From positions 1 through 21,052 of the forward strand of contig JAWQRM010000611.1 of assembly GCA_033557675.1 (NCBI GenBank): 21,052 bases of DNA, read 5' to 3'. Shown one piece after another: positions 9,305 to 17,740 of this stretch. The DNA comes from Coptodactyla brooksi. Lineage: Eukaryota > Arthropoda > Insecta > Coleoptera > Scarabaeidae. How positions within the stretch are numbered: position 1 is the first letter of the stretch; each line of letters starts with the position of its first letter. Below the pieces are notes generated by a model. The model worked only from the letters and a program-made list of their open reading frames with translations, was not told the DNA's origin and searched no databases. A program made the translations under genes and the position numbers.

Positions 9305-9511
9305 TTGCATGTCTGAATACGAAGCAACGAGTATTGCGCGTTTGAACACGAAAGAACGGGCGGTGTTTGCGATTTAAGCAGAACTCCGGTTACAAAGGAA
9401 CTCGAGTTCACCGGACATTCATGCAATGCGAAAACAACGAGCAGATTAAATTTAAGGTAAACACGTGCGCCGATAAAGAAATACAATCCGAAAACAGCAG
9501 GCGGATTTTGC
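9305..9511. repeat. Degenerate 60-bp-period tandem repeat
   Basis: ATGCAATGCGAAAACAACGA at 9421 and ATACAATCCGAAAACAGCAG at 9481 are spaced exactly 60 bases, and both continue with GCAGATT or GCGGATT. Weaker versions of the same GAA-ACGA core lie around 9305-9370. The stretch is richer in GC than its surroundings. It allows open frames on both strands (79 and 104 codons), which I attribute to the repeat rather than to a gene. Confidence 0.5.
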
Positions 9512-9684
9512 ATAGTATCGAAAATTGCTACATTTACACATTTCAAGACCACTCATGTAATATCCTTGCCTATATCCAAAGATTCAAGAGATGCCTGAAG
9601 TTTTAAGAAGAAAAGTTGTTTCTGGTACTGACATCGGAGGTTCTTCCGGCCGAACGACCTTATCATCCCAGCTTGAATCTAAGT

Positions 9685-9696
9685 GTGCGCGCGCAC
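9685..9696. repeat. 12-bp alternating GC palindrome
   Basis: GTGCGCGCGCAC is a perfect palindrome of alternating purine and pyrimidine, unusual in this AT-rich setting. Such tracts can adopt Z-DNA. It lies immediately before the three spaced repeats at 9701. Confidence 0.7.
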
Positions 9697-9700
9697 TACA

Positions 9701-9845
9701 TGTATCGCAGGGGGGTAATTTATTTATTTTATATGTGTAAGCGACCCGCCTGTATCGCAGGGGCGTAAATAATAGACAGCGCCATCGATCACCCATTCCT
9801 TCTCACGAATCAACTGCACGCCACTTATATCGCGGGGATGTAAGT
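9701..9845 (+). repeat. Three spaced copies of TRTATCGCAGGGGNGTAA
   Basis: TGTATCGCAGGGGGGTAATT (9701-9720), TGTATCGCAGGGGCGTAAAT (9751-9770) and TATATCGCGGGGATGTAAGT (9826-9845) share a roughly 18-base core at start-to-start distances of 50 and 75. The spacers are unrelated, so this is not a simple tandem array. The GGG.GTAA end resembles a splice donor, but no exon is apparent. Confidence 0.75.
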
Positions 9846-9968
9846 AACATTTTCTTTTTGTTCCTTATTTTATAAAAACTTCCATATACGGATATAGGAG
9901 GCGGCCCGTCATAGGTCGACTATTCAAAATGGTGGTTTGCTGTTTGGTGATTAGTCGGTAGCAAAATT

Positions 9969-10002
9969 GGCGGCCACCACATCGCCACGTCGGCGGCCAC
10001 CA
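9969..10002 (+). repeat. Paired GGCGGCCACCA motif
   Basis: GGCGGCCACCA occurs at 9969-9979 and 9992-10002. The second copy ends in a consensus-like Kozak ATG, but the reading frame closes after ten codons, so it is not a gene start. Confidence 0.7.
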
Positions 10003-10298
10003 TGATTTCATTACATGTTTGTTTACTATATTAATATGCATCACCAGAAATGAACATAGTTTTCAAAATCTGTGTGTAAATGATTTTTGATATGCACATT
10101 TCCTTGAGAAAATTTCTCTCGTAGGCCCTTATGTAAATTTTATATATAAATGTATATGTTCTAATCTAACAAAACATTTATATTTTGTTGGATTGTGAAA
10201 TTTAACAACATATAACGAAATGTAGCCATAATAAACGGATGCTATTTGCGTGCGTGTCAATATTTATTCAAAATCAAAAGATTGCGTTAATCAGTTGA
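10003..10298. other. No gene seen
   Basis: AT-rich, with no recognisable ORF or repeat end before the TA run. Confidence 0.5.
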
Positions 10299-10317
10299 TA
10301 ATATATATATATATATA
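10299..10317. repeat. (TA)n microsatellite
   Basis: A run of alternating TA following GTTGATAA. Confidence 0.9.
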
Positions 10318-10418
10318 ATCGAATATCAAAATAATCTACAAAATTACAATTTAACCAGAAAATAAAAATAGACTGACTGAGAATTGAGATTAGTGTTGAT
10401 GGTAGTTAAGCAATTATC

Positions 10419-10465
10419 ACCACTTAACTAAAACAGGAAATTAACTGCTAGGCACACGTTTCGCC
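10419..10465 (-). repeat. GAAACG-tail repeat, copy 1
   Basis: ACCACTTAACTAAAACAGGA through CACGTTTCGCC recurs as a direct repeat at 10831-10875 with a few changes. Read on the minus strand, both start with GGCGAAACGTGT. That resembles the conserved GAAAC side of hammerhead-bearing Penelope-like ends, but no intact CTGATGA half is present. Confidence 0.65.
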
Positions 10466-10480
10466 TTGCGTCAAGTAGTG

Positions 10481-10545
10481 GAAGATGCTAACCGTGTTAG
10501 CGTCTTCGTAATGAGACAAGAGACAAAAGATCTTTTGTTTTTGTC
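10481..10545. repeat. Two consecutive hairpins
   Basis: GAAGATGCTAAC (10481-10492) pairs with GTTAGCGTCTTC (10496-10507) with one mismatch. GACAAGAGACAAAAGA (10515-10530) pairs with TCTTTTGTTTTTGTC (10531-10545) with two differences. The word GATGCTAAC is shared with the palindrome at 1-194. Confidence 0.7.
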
Positions 10546-10817
10546 GCTTCTGCAATCTGTCAAACCTTGCAATCCGACCCAGTGCTTGTTCCGAGTCCTT
10601 ATAGTTTTTTACAAAGCATATGTCTTGACAAACTTAATCTGACTATTGACATCACAAACCTTGTTTATCTTAATAACATATTTAGTAAATACAAAATAAT
10701 GCAATATATAATAATAAAGTACTTATCTGAATCGGGTATAATTATCTTATCAGCAAAAGATAAAGCATTTCGTCTTTGTCTTTGTTTTGATGTAATTGGG
10801 AACACTAAGCTTTCACG

Positions 10818-10934
10818 TTAGTCACTGGTTACCACTTCACTAGAACAATAAATTAATTGCTCGACACGTTTCGCCGATCTGATCTGGAGCAACCGGAGAC
10901 AGAGCTCGCTCCGAAATGGTAATCAGTGACTAAC
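10818..10934. repeat. 17-bp inverted repeat pair enclosing tail copy 2
   Basis: GTTAGTCACTGGTTACC (10818-10834) and GGTAATCAGTGACTAAC (10918-10934) are reverse complements with one mismatch. They enclose 83 bases that contain the second GAAACG tail (10831-10875). The conserved AAAGCCAAAGGTTCTAAAT phrase follows directly (10933-10960). Confidence 0.75.
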
Positions 10935-10960
10935 TTGTTACAAAGCCAAAGGTTCTAAAT

Positions 10961-11104
10961 CTACAATTCAGCTAAGACTTGAAATAAAAATCATCATCCA
11001 TTCTGATGCAACATATAAATTATAAATTTTTATTATAAATTTTTACAATATTTTCCTAGTTTAAGTATTTTATAGGTATATACATTCATTGGTATATTAT
11101 TCAA
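10961..11104. other. AT-rich, no gene
   Basis: Nothing recognisable beyond low-complexity AT sequence and a short duplicated TATAAATTTTTA phrase. Confidence 0.5.
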
Positions 11105-11135
11105 ACATTATATTATTAATTAAATAATATAATGT
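11105..11135. repeat. 13-bp perfect AT hairpin
   Basis: ACATTATATTATT (11105-11117) and AATAATATAATGT (11123-11135) pair perfectly around AATTA. Further AT palindromes continue to about 11180. Confidence 0.85.
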
Positions 11136-11837
11136 GTAATAATAATATAATTATAATATTAATTAAATTATATTATTAAAACATTTTACAAGTTGAATTG
11201 CATTATCCTATTCCACCAACTTTTATTGGTAATATACTGCTTCTTCTTAATTAAGAGTTTTGGTAGATCATACTATTTACTATGTATGCTGCGGGTACGA
11301 ATATTACTAGCAACGGAGTTGTTTCTAAGTTACTATACGCAATTCGTTCAGATAAAGTGAGAATGCGAATCACAGGCATATCGATTTTCTTCGCCTGACC
11401 CTTTAAATATAAAGCTTGGAATAAATTAAATTAGTTTGAAGTTTTTATCTAAGAATAAATCGTAATACCACACCATTAATGAATAGACGAATTTATGAAA
11501 TTTATTATAACATACACGTAAAGAAATCGGACTCATAACCAATATTTAAATTTAACACGATTTTTCCGTATGATAATTAGATTTCCTTCCTAGCTCTTTT
11601 TAAGAATCGGTACACTAAACTTCACCTTGTGCTTATTATGATGTAAAAATGATTCAGACCTTGAAAATGATTCATTTCTCTCTGTTACCTTGAACCTGGA
11701 GAAACTCTGGCGATATTTCTTAAGCAATAATTAATATTAATTTTGTTAAATACGTTGATTCGGTCGTTATTGAAAAACATTTCGTTATTCAAGTACTAAT
11801 TTTTGCTTCTAACCTAAAAATTAAATTATGTGTAAGA
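11136..11837. other. No gene seen
   Basis: AT-rich and without open frames of note on either strand. No repeat ends recognised. Confidence 0.5.
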
Positions 11838-11906
11838 TACAAATAGTAATAATAATAATACATAAGATGCATTATATATTATTATTATTATTATTACTAT
11901 TTGTTA
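11838..11906. repeat. TAA/TTA hairpin
   Basis: ACAAATAGTAATAATAATAA on the left mirrors TTATTATTATTACTATTTGT on the right around a short GCAT-containing centre. This is a palindromic trinucleotide microsatellite whose unique flanks (ACAAATAG/CTATTTGT) also pair. Confidence 0.85.
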
Positions 11907-12383
11907 CAAACATGTATGTGATAAACGTGTTTATCTGTATCACAATTTAAATAAACTGTATCCATTTTGTGCGTATGTGCCTGTACTATATTCATTTTGT
12001 TACCGCTCATAACTGATTTATCAGCATATCTATGACATTGTAGCGCATATTTAAAATAAACGCTTTAACATCAGAACTGTTTTTAAAATAAAACAATAAA
12101 ACAGTACCTCTCTAATACTAAAGATAAACTAGACAGAATCGGAGTTACACATTTTACACATTCCGACAATTTCGCCGGAAAAATACTATGGACTTCACGA
12201 GACTTGTATAGTGCAAAGGAGTTAATTGATCCCCTCACCATTCCTTGAGTGACAATCGTTCGCGCTTCACATCGATTTATCCTATACGGTGGATTGTCCC
12301 CCCGTCTAGTATAATGTTCAGCAGATTGGACGTTTGCTAGTACACTTCCAGGGAAGTGTGTTAGGGCTAGTACCTTTAACGGT
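11907..12383. other. No gene seen
   Basis: Contains a small hairpin ACACTTCC-AG-GGAAGTGT near 12341-12359. No coding or element motif recognised. Confidence 0.5.
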
Positions 12384-12391
12384 GAGAAGGA

Positions 12392-12425
<34 letters not shown>
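12384..12425 (+). repeat. (GA)n microsatellite
   Basis: GAGAAGGAGAGGGAG followed by a pure GA run. A long polypurine tract of this kind can act as a GAGA-factor site in insects, but no gene is nearby. Confidence 0.95.
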
Positions 12426-12428
<3 letters not shown>

Positions 12429-12823
12429 TCAGTTAGACATATTTGTCTTTTAGGCTTCGATGATTTTAATAAAATCAGCTACAACATTCTAGACTTATAG
12501 CTTGGAGACCTTACAGCGCACCTTTCACGTACTTTCATCTAATATCTACGTTCTCACAAATCTAGAATGACATCATACCTACAGGACAAATATATTAATT
12601 TATTTGTAGCATTTTGACAAGTCGGTTTGTATTCTATATATTTCTTGAATCCTATGAGTCTTGAGACACCTTACTCGCAGTTTCCAGAATACATTTTTTA
12701 CTATCTATAATTTTAATCATATACCATAATTCATATCTGTAATTTTGAAACCATAGCTTACATTTTAAGAAATTTTAACACGTATACAATTTTGATACAT
12801 CTCAATTTATTATTATAGCGCTA

Positions 12824-12858
12824 CTGAAGATGACCGCAATAGATCGAAACCGGTGAAG
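12824..12858 (+). other. Hammerhead-like CTGA..GAAAC motif, degenerate
   Basis: CTGAAGA (12824-12830), then TGACCGCAATAGATC, then GAAACCGGT (from 12846) has the layout of the two conserved strands of hammerhead ribozymes found in the ends of Penelope-like elements. TGACC and GATCG can form most of stem II. CTGAAGA departs from the required CTGATGA, so a self-cleaving activity is unlikely. It is more probably the fossil of an element tail. Confidence 0.4.
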
Positions 12859-13020
12859 CAGATTATATATTTTAGGTAAACCAGAACAGCATTATTTAAT
12901 ATTTAATAACTATCAAATGAAGTGCTGAAAATTAAAACTTAATAATACAGTACCTTAAGATACGTTTGTGTGTAACTGATCAAAAGCAATACGCTTTGTT
13001 AGAAGTCGTAGCATTGAACT
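12859..13020. other. AT-rich, no gene
   Basis: Nothing recognisable. Confidence 0.5.
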
Positions 13021-13860
13021 CACTAACAAGATGGCGGAAAGTTGAAATCACTAACAAAGGGCATAGCTGGATAAGCATGCAAAATTTGCCCCTGGCTGTG
13101 TTGAGCTGAAATTAATGTAGAATGTTAGTATCAATATACGAAAACTTTCACAAAAATTTTTGAAGACTTTCACATATTTTTTAATGAAAAATATTCATTT
13201 TTATAGGACTTATGGAGGGGAAAACGGCTGAACCGATTTTGGCGAATAAAACATGTTATGTAATTCAATAAGATTGGTTTATAGATTTTTTCTAATTTTT
13301 GAAAAAATGTTTGAAAGCGATGTTCTTGATTCTCGCCACTTGCATATTTTCGTATATATATTTATATTTTTTGTCATATTCCTTAATTTGGTAGAACATT
13401 GTTAAAAAAATGAAAAAGACCGGCGCTGCGTCACTGACGGGAACACAGGCAACCGGTAAATTCAGATTTGAATGAAACTTGGTAGGGTTATAGAGTTCAT
13501 CAAGATGAGAACGTTGCATATTTTTTTACAGGCCCAATCGCTCTTATTGGGTGTGGAGCTACGTTTTATAGCGTCAAAAAGCCTTTTTCCTGGAAACAAT
13601 TTCTAGAGCCCCAAATTTTGTATACATAATTTTGAGTTCTGTAGAATCGAATATCTGTCGAGTTTTCGTCCTCTCGTGGGTGATCTCTTCAATTTTAAAA
13701 AACATCAACTAAACGGCCAACTTAAGTTATTTTTTGCGATTATTTCGCAAATGGTACGTCACCTGAAAAATTTACAATTCTATCAGCTATCAAACGTAAC
13801 TCCTCTATGTCAGTATGGGTAGATCGAGAAAAAAAAATAAAAAAAACAATTTTTTTGGGG
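13021..13860. other. Unclassified dispersed-repeat-like non-coding block
   Basis: Phrases such as AACGGCTGAACCGATTTTGG and TTTGAATGAAACTTGGTAGG are of a kind I associate with high-copy non-coding repeats in insect genomes. That is an impression, not a match I can verify. No terminal repeats or ORFs were found. The 75-codon minus frame at 13292-13519 shows nothing. Confidence 0.3.
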
Positions 13861-14428
13861 TAACTAAATCACAACTTAAACCACAACGGCAAAAATTATT
13901 TTAAAATTAGATTGAGTAATTATTGTATAGACTTGAACAGACTTGCATAAGTTATTTCATGGTTTACTTCATTATTTTTATTGATTCAGAAAATAATTAT
14001 TGCTATATTAGGGTAGAAATTAAAATTGGTTAGGTTTCAACAGATATGGCAAAATAAACTGAAAATATACCTTCAACATAAAACAATAAACAGCAAAAGG
14101 TAGCAGTATAAACTTGCAGTTACACAACGAATAATATATTAGCAATACTGTTTAGCGCACGTTATTCATGCAAACGTAGTTTGTTCTATTTATTATTCAC
14201 GAATGTGCATGAGCATACGGACTAAAATAATGTCAAAACATGGTCACATTTAATAGTAGTGGAGGATCAAAATCGTTCGTTGACAATTATGAAGTAAATA
14301 TAATTATTACTCAACGTCGAAATATAATAAATGACAGAACACACTATAGTATAGTATAAACTGTGGAGGATGATATAATTTGAGAACAAAAGTTTAAGGT
14401 GAATTTTAGCTTATGTTATACGAAATTA
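13861..14428. other. No gene seen; possible eroded transposase body
   Basis: This lies downstream of the minus-strand transposase fragment at 14429-14656 and should contain the DDE catalytic core if the element were full length. I could not read any catalytic block here. Confidence 0.4.
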
Positions 14429-14656
14429 TTTCGAGTGCACTTGTGTATAATACATGTTGGTGCTGTTGAAAAAACACTCCCAAAACTGCATTCGAAAATC
14501 GCTTGGTACTAAAACACATATTCACTGCACTTGAAAGGGACAGGAATATTTTCTGCTTAGCACTTGATCAACTGTAGATTGTGGTATGTTAAATCGTGCC
14601 ACAACGGTCTGAATACTGACATCGTGGTGCTCTTCGACTGCAATCAAAATCTCGAA
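14429..14656 (-). pseudogene. DDE transposase N-terminal relic (HTH domain)
   Basis: The minus-strand frame from 14656 reads FEILIAVEEHHDVSIQTVVA and then RFNIPQSTVDQVL, a clear helix-turn-helix of the kind seen in insect mariner/IS630-like transposases (EAVEE.P..S.R..A..L.IPQSTV..VL). After a stop at 14522 the same frame continues VPSDFRMQFWECFFN to 14429, matching the following DF..R..FC.WFL block. The HTH binds the transposon ends. The catalytic domain is not seen. Upstream on the same strand, 14775 has an ATG reading MAAPKKF, which is also a typical start for this family, closed by a stop after ten codons. Confidence 0.7.
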
Positions 14657-14818
14657 GTTAATCATCGTTATTTATCATGGTATGTTGCTCTTAAACATTC
14701 CTCCACAACTAAAACTAGGCCTGGATTATTTAGCACACATTTTCACACTATTATAAATTTCTTTGGAGCTGCCATTCAAAGGCTAAAAGTGCATGATGTT
14801 GGTTTTTGAAACACCCGT
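14657..14818 (-). mobile_element. 5' end of the same DNA transposon with ACGGGTGTTTCAAAA tip
   Basis: On the minus strand ACGGGTGTTTCAAAA (14804-14818) lies about 30 bases before MAAPKKF. It resembles the ACAGGGTGTTTCGAAA tip of the inverted-repeat element at 16987. The partner end at lower coordinates was not found. Confidence 0.55.
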
Positions 14819-14850
14819 GTTAAGCTTTCTTCAATGAAACCGATTGGTAT

Positions 14851-14890
14851 AATTAATCTTAATATTTATATTAATTAGTCTTAATATTTA
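14851..14890 (+). repeat. 22-bp-period duplication
   Basis: AATTAATCTTAATATTTA (14851-14868) and AATTAGTCTTAATATTTA (14873-14890) differ at one base. Confidence 0.8.
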
Positions 14891-15897
14891 TTTATCGGGT
14901 TCTCAAAACTATGTAGACTTTCTTTTAAATAAGTCCTCTTTTTGACTTAAGCAGAAATGCTTGCAGTAAATTTACCTGTACCAGTTGTGTTGTCGATTTA
15001 AAGATTCAAATGCTTGATTCAATATCATATATAATAACACGTACTGCTGTATATCGTTGTGTGCAGAAAAAGTTATCCAGCGAACTTATAATATAGTCCT
15101 CTTTATCATCATTGAAGACACCAAAAATGCGAGAGTCGTTCGCTTTAACGTGAATTATTATCAATGCATTTACAAGAAATAGTTGCTTCTTTCTGTTGAT
15201 TCTGAAACTGTTTCAAAATCTATTAGTTATTCATATTATTACTATTATTGTTTGTTTTCTTTATTGCAGCTTTTACTCGTTAAGCTTCAAGTTAATTTAA
15301 TGGAAACTACCATGGAAACGACTCTTTTAATTTCGTTCTATTAGGTTATAAGTCAATGAGATTATGCCTGTTATACATTTAGTACTGACGTTCTATCAAA
15401 TTCTCGTTGAAAATTTCGTGACGTCAGCTATATAAGAATCCATTGACGACAGACCCCACTTCTGTGTAAAGGTTGACAAAAAGCACCGCTGGGAGTAGAG
15501 AAGGACCTTAGCCGGCATTCCGTAAACGGGCGGGCGTAAAAAGCTGATGCATGCAAGGGATGTCTGAGCGGAAGGAAAACGACGTCCCAAAATACTAGGC
15601 TCTGCTGCCGACCAGATATTTTACAAAAAGCTCATGCGACATATTGTTTAGAGAACCTTCAGATATGCATTATGCCGGAAGCACGCGCCACACTTCAATG
15701 ATAATTTAAGACATGTGCTCAATGGAGAAATCACAAAACCATACATTTTTTGCACAATTTTATCCTATCGACGCTGTTGATCGTTGTAATTCAGGGATGT
15801 ATCTTATAAAAATTCATTATGTTTAGTAGTCCCCAGTGTGAACCGTCTTATACTAAACAACTGTCCCCTGTTTATCTGTTAGCTTAAAGTTTTAAAT
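14891..15897. other. No gene seen
   Basis: A somewhat GC-richer patch around 15415-15600 gives a 64-codon minus frame (15396-15590) with no recognisable motif. Otherwise AT-rich non-coding DNA. Confidence 0.45.
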
Positions 15898-15941
15898 GAC
15901 AAACTGTCACCAGTTCTTAAAATGAACTGGTTACGTTTGTC
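15898..15941. repeat. 44-base hairpin
   Basis: GACAAAC and ACCAGTTC on the left pair with GAACTGGT and GTTTGTC on the right, with a small internal loop and the terminal loop TTAAAAT. The stem is about 15 bp in total. No precursor-like flanking stem extends it, so a microRNA is unlikely. Confidence 0.75.
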
Positions 15942-16559
15942 AAGAGAATGTCATCAGTTGATGCAGATAAGATCAACTCTGATTATTAAACGAAAAATTT
16001 TCAATTTCACTAAACCTCAAGAGAGTTATCACAATCCAAAGTAGTGGAATTGATGAACCATAACTGTAAACAATATTTAATCCGCGAATGTCAATTCCAA
16101 ACTTGACCAAATTTATTTTTTTTGTTTATGTGGACCACCTCTAAGAATATCCCTTCCTACAAGTATTTTCTTGATATAAACCAGTTACTAAATCGAAGTG
16201 AAACCTATTCCATATCAATGGTGCGAGAAACCAGTGCACTATTTTATGTTTGTTAATTCTAGTTTTTAAATACTGAGAAAATTGAAAACCAGAAACATTG
16301 TAACCAATTTGCTAGTCAACAGTGGAATGAAGCATAATTTATCTCCCATAATTTGGGATAAAAGAAGTATTTATATAATTAAAAATTAATTTTCTCAGCA
16401 GCCCAATAGGATGGCCACGTTTCCAGAACCTTTGATAAATCACGTCCAAATTGTCTTTGTGAACACAGATGTGATAAGTTTGAACTTGTGTCGTTTATTA
16501 TACTATTCATTGCCTTTTGATATAATTAATTTATTATATAAGAAGCAAGTTTTCCTGAA
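15942..16559. other. No gene seen
   Basis: AT-rich. The 103-codon plus frame beginning at 16411 runs antisense through the Penelope-like tail and is not a gene. Confidence 0.45.
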
Positions 16560-16720
16560 AATCAGCGCATGCTCTACGAAATCAATGAATACATTTAGTT
16601 TTTATATACACGACGCGTTTTGTCTTTACGACATTATCAATTGCATGAAAGTGTGGATTTTTGAGCGCCTTATATATGAGTCTGGATTTTTAGTAAAGGG
16701 GAAGGATAATGTTTCAACGT
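16560..16720 (-). mobile_element. Penelope-like 3' end, copy 1 (no insertion)
   Basis: Read on the minus strand, this stretch matches the plus-strand sequence 16950-16985 joined to 17631-17710. The shared order is AAAAATCCAGACTC, TATAAGGC, AAAATCC(A/T)CACTTT, TTGATAATGTCGTA, ACGCGTCGTG and ATATAAAAA. This copy has CATATA where copy 2 is split by a 644-base element, so it serves as an empty-site reference. Its tail points away from copy 2. Confidence 0.75.
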
Positions 16721-16775
16721 AAGAAGTCGCACCACGTCTTACAAACTTCTTATGTTTATAAAAAGTGGTGTGTAA

Positions 16776-16986
16776 TTTCAAGACCACCTAAATAAATACG
16801 GACATGTACCCGGTGCCATCGAAGATACGATGACGATGCTGGTAGTTCAAGGGAAAAGCAATGGACTATACACTGAAGAAGCCCTTGAAATTTACAAATA
16901 CAAGAACACGCACGACGTCACCAACGTACAAACCAAAGGCCATCGAGATACTATCTTTTCCAATCCATCAAAAATCCAGACTCGTA
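16776..16986 (+). pseudogene. Penelope-like GIY-YIG endonuclease C-terminus, copy 2
   Basis: The open frame from 16776 reads FQDHLNKYGHVPGAIEDTM, then QGKSNGLYTEEALEIYKYKN and NVQTKG. This corresponds to the end of the GIY-YIG domain used by Penelope-like elements (HL....H..G.IEDTM.IL....K...LN..E..EIYK). The frame ends at the insertion of the inverted-repeat element at 16987, and the 3' tail resumes at 17631. Upstream (before 16776) the domain core is missing, so the copy is 5'-truncated, as is usual for these elements. Confidence 0.65.
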
Positions 16987-17630
16987 TACAGGGTGTTTCG
17001 AAAGTGATGGGCAAAAATATAAGGGATGATAGAAAACATGTAAACAAGCAATTTTCACCATGCATGGGCGGAGAGCAACCGGTGAGCCGCTAAACGGCGC
17101 TGTAATGGAAAGTAAAAAAGCGGGAGTTTTCTTACCCATAGTCATCTCTACCGTGGATTTCAGAAGGCGTAGCGGCGTACAGTAATCAGGAAAAGGTGGA
17201 CATGCATCTTATGTTTTCTTTCATGTCACAGTAACGGATACCTCCTAGCGGTTCACCGCTTGCTCTCCACCCATGCATTGTTTGGTAAAAATTGCTTGTT
17301 TAGATGTTTTCTATTAGAGGGTATTTGTGGATAGTGTTATTAAAGCGATACACGAGCAATTGTACGAAACGTATATTAAGATAACAGAACACAACGATCA
17401 TAACACGACAAAGATTTCGCGACGACTCTACATCTACTACTAACGCTAACCAGTGGTTCGTCTTATGGTAAACAAGATTTGGGACCTGGCGTCTCATTGG
17501 CGGGTCTTGAGAGCGCCAGGCGACTTTGCGAAACGAACGTCGCATCTCGCGTCGTATTAGACAAAATAAACACTAACATTTTCTATCACCCCTTATATTT
17601 TTGCCCAATCAGTTTCGAAACAGCCCTGTA
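16987..17630. mobile_element. TA-flanked inverted-repeat DNA element (MITE-like)
   Basis: The left arm 16987-17092 begins TACAGGGTGTTTCGAAAGTG. The right arm (17246-17314 continued at 17587-17630) ends CAGTTTCGAAACAGCCCTGTA. The arms match over about 106 bases, and TA flanks both ends. The core (17093-17245) has no ORF, so the element is non-autonomous. Without its own insertion it would be roughly 370 bases. A TA target and a TACAGGG tip suit the Tc1/mariner/IS630 group, and the transposase relic at 14429 may be a relative. It interrupts a Penelope-like tail, and copy 1 at 16560-16720 shows the uninterrupted site. Confidence 0.85.
17312..17578 (-). mobile_element. Probable solo LTR nested in the inverted-repeat element
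   Basis: The right arm of the inverted-repeat element is split by 267 bases flanked by TTTTC (17307-17311 and 17579-17583). On the minus strand the insert starts TGTTAGTG and ends CTAATA, almost the mirrored TGTTAG/CTAACA ends of an LTR, and it contains AATAA near its 3' side. A 5-base target duplication with TG..(C/T)A ends fits a Ty3/gypsy or BEL/Pao solo LTR. The duplication can also be read as 8 bases (TTTTCTAT), which would fit a hAT element, but no hAT-type terminal repeats are evident. Confidence 0.65.
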
Positions 17631-17740
17631 TAAGGCACCCAAAAAATCCTCACTTTTATTCACTTGATAATGTCGTACAAACGAAACGCGTCGTGAATAT
17701 AAAAAATAAATTTGTGCATCAGAACAGGACGGAATCCCAA
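17631..17740 (+). mobile_element. Penelope-like 3' tail, copy 2 continued
   Basis: This continues the interrupted copy 2. AAAATCCTCACTTTTATTCA is followed by TTGATAATGTCGTAC and GAAACGCGTCGTGAATATAA. The GAAACGCGTCGTG phrase resembles the conserved GAAAC strand of hammerhead motifs in such ends, but no CTGATGA partner is visible. Confidence 0.65.

Noticed and set aside
9238..9606. Overlapping open frames of 104 (minus) and 79 (plus) codons
   Set aside because: Both fall in the degenerate 60-base repeat, whose period avoids stops on either strand. No family motif seen.
9992..10035. Kozak-like GCGGCCACCATG as a possible gene start
   Set aside because: The frame ends after ten codons, and the sequence is one copy of a paired GGCGGCCACCA motif.
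10567..10821. 84-codon plus-strand open frame
   Set aside because: It lies inside the composite repeat between two tail copies and has no recognisable motif; low-complexity hydrophobic composition expected from AT-rich DNA.
16411..16722. 103-codon plus-strand open frame
   Set aside because: It runs antisense through Penelope-like tail copy 1 and shows no motif of its own.
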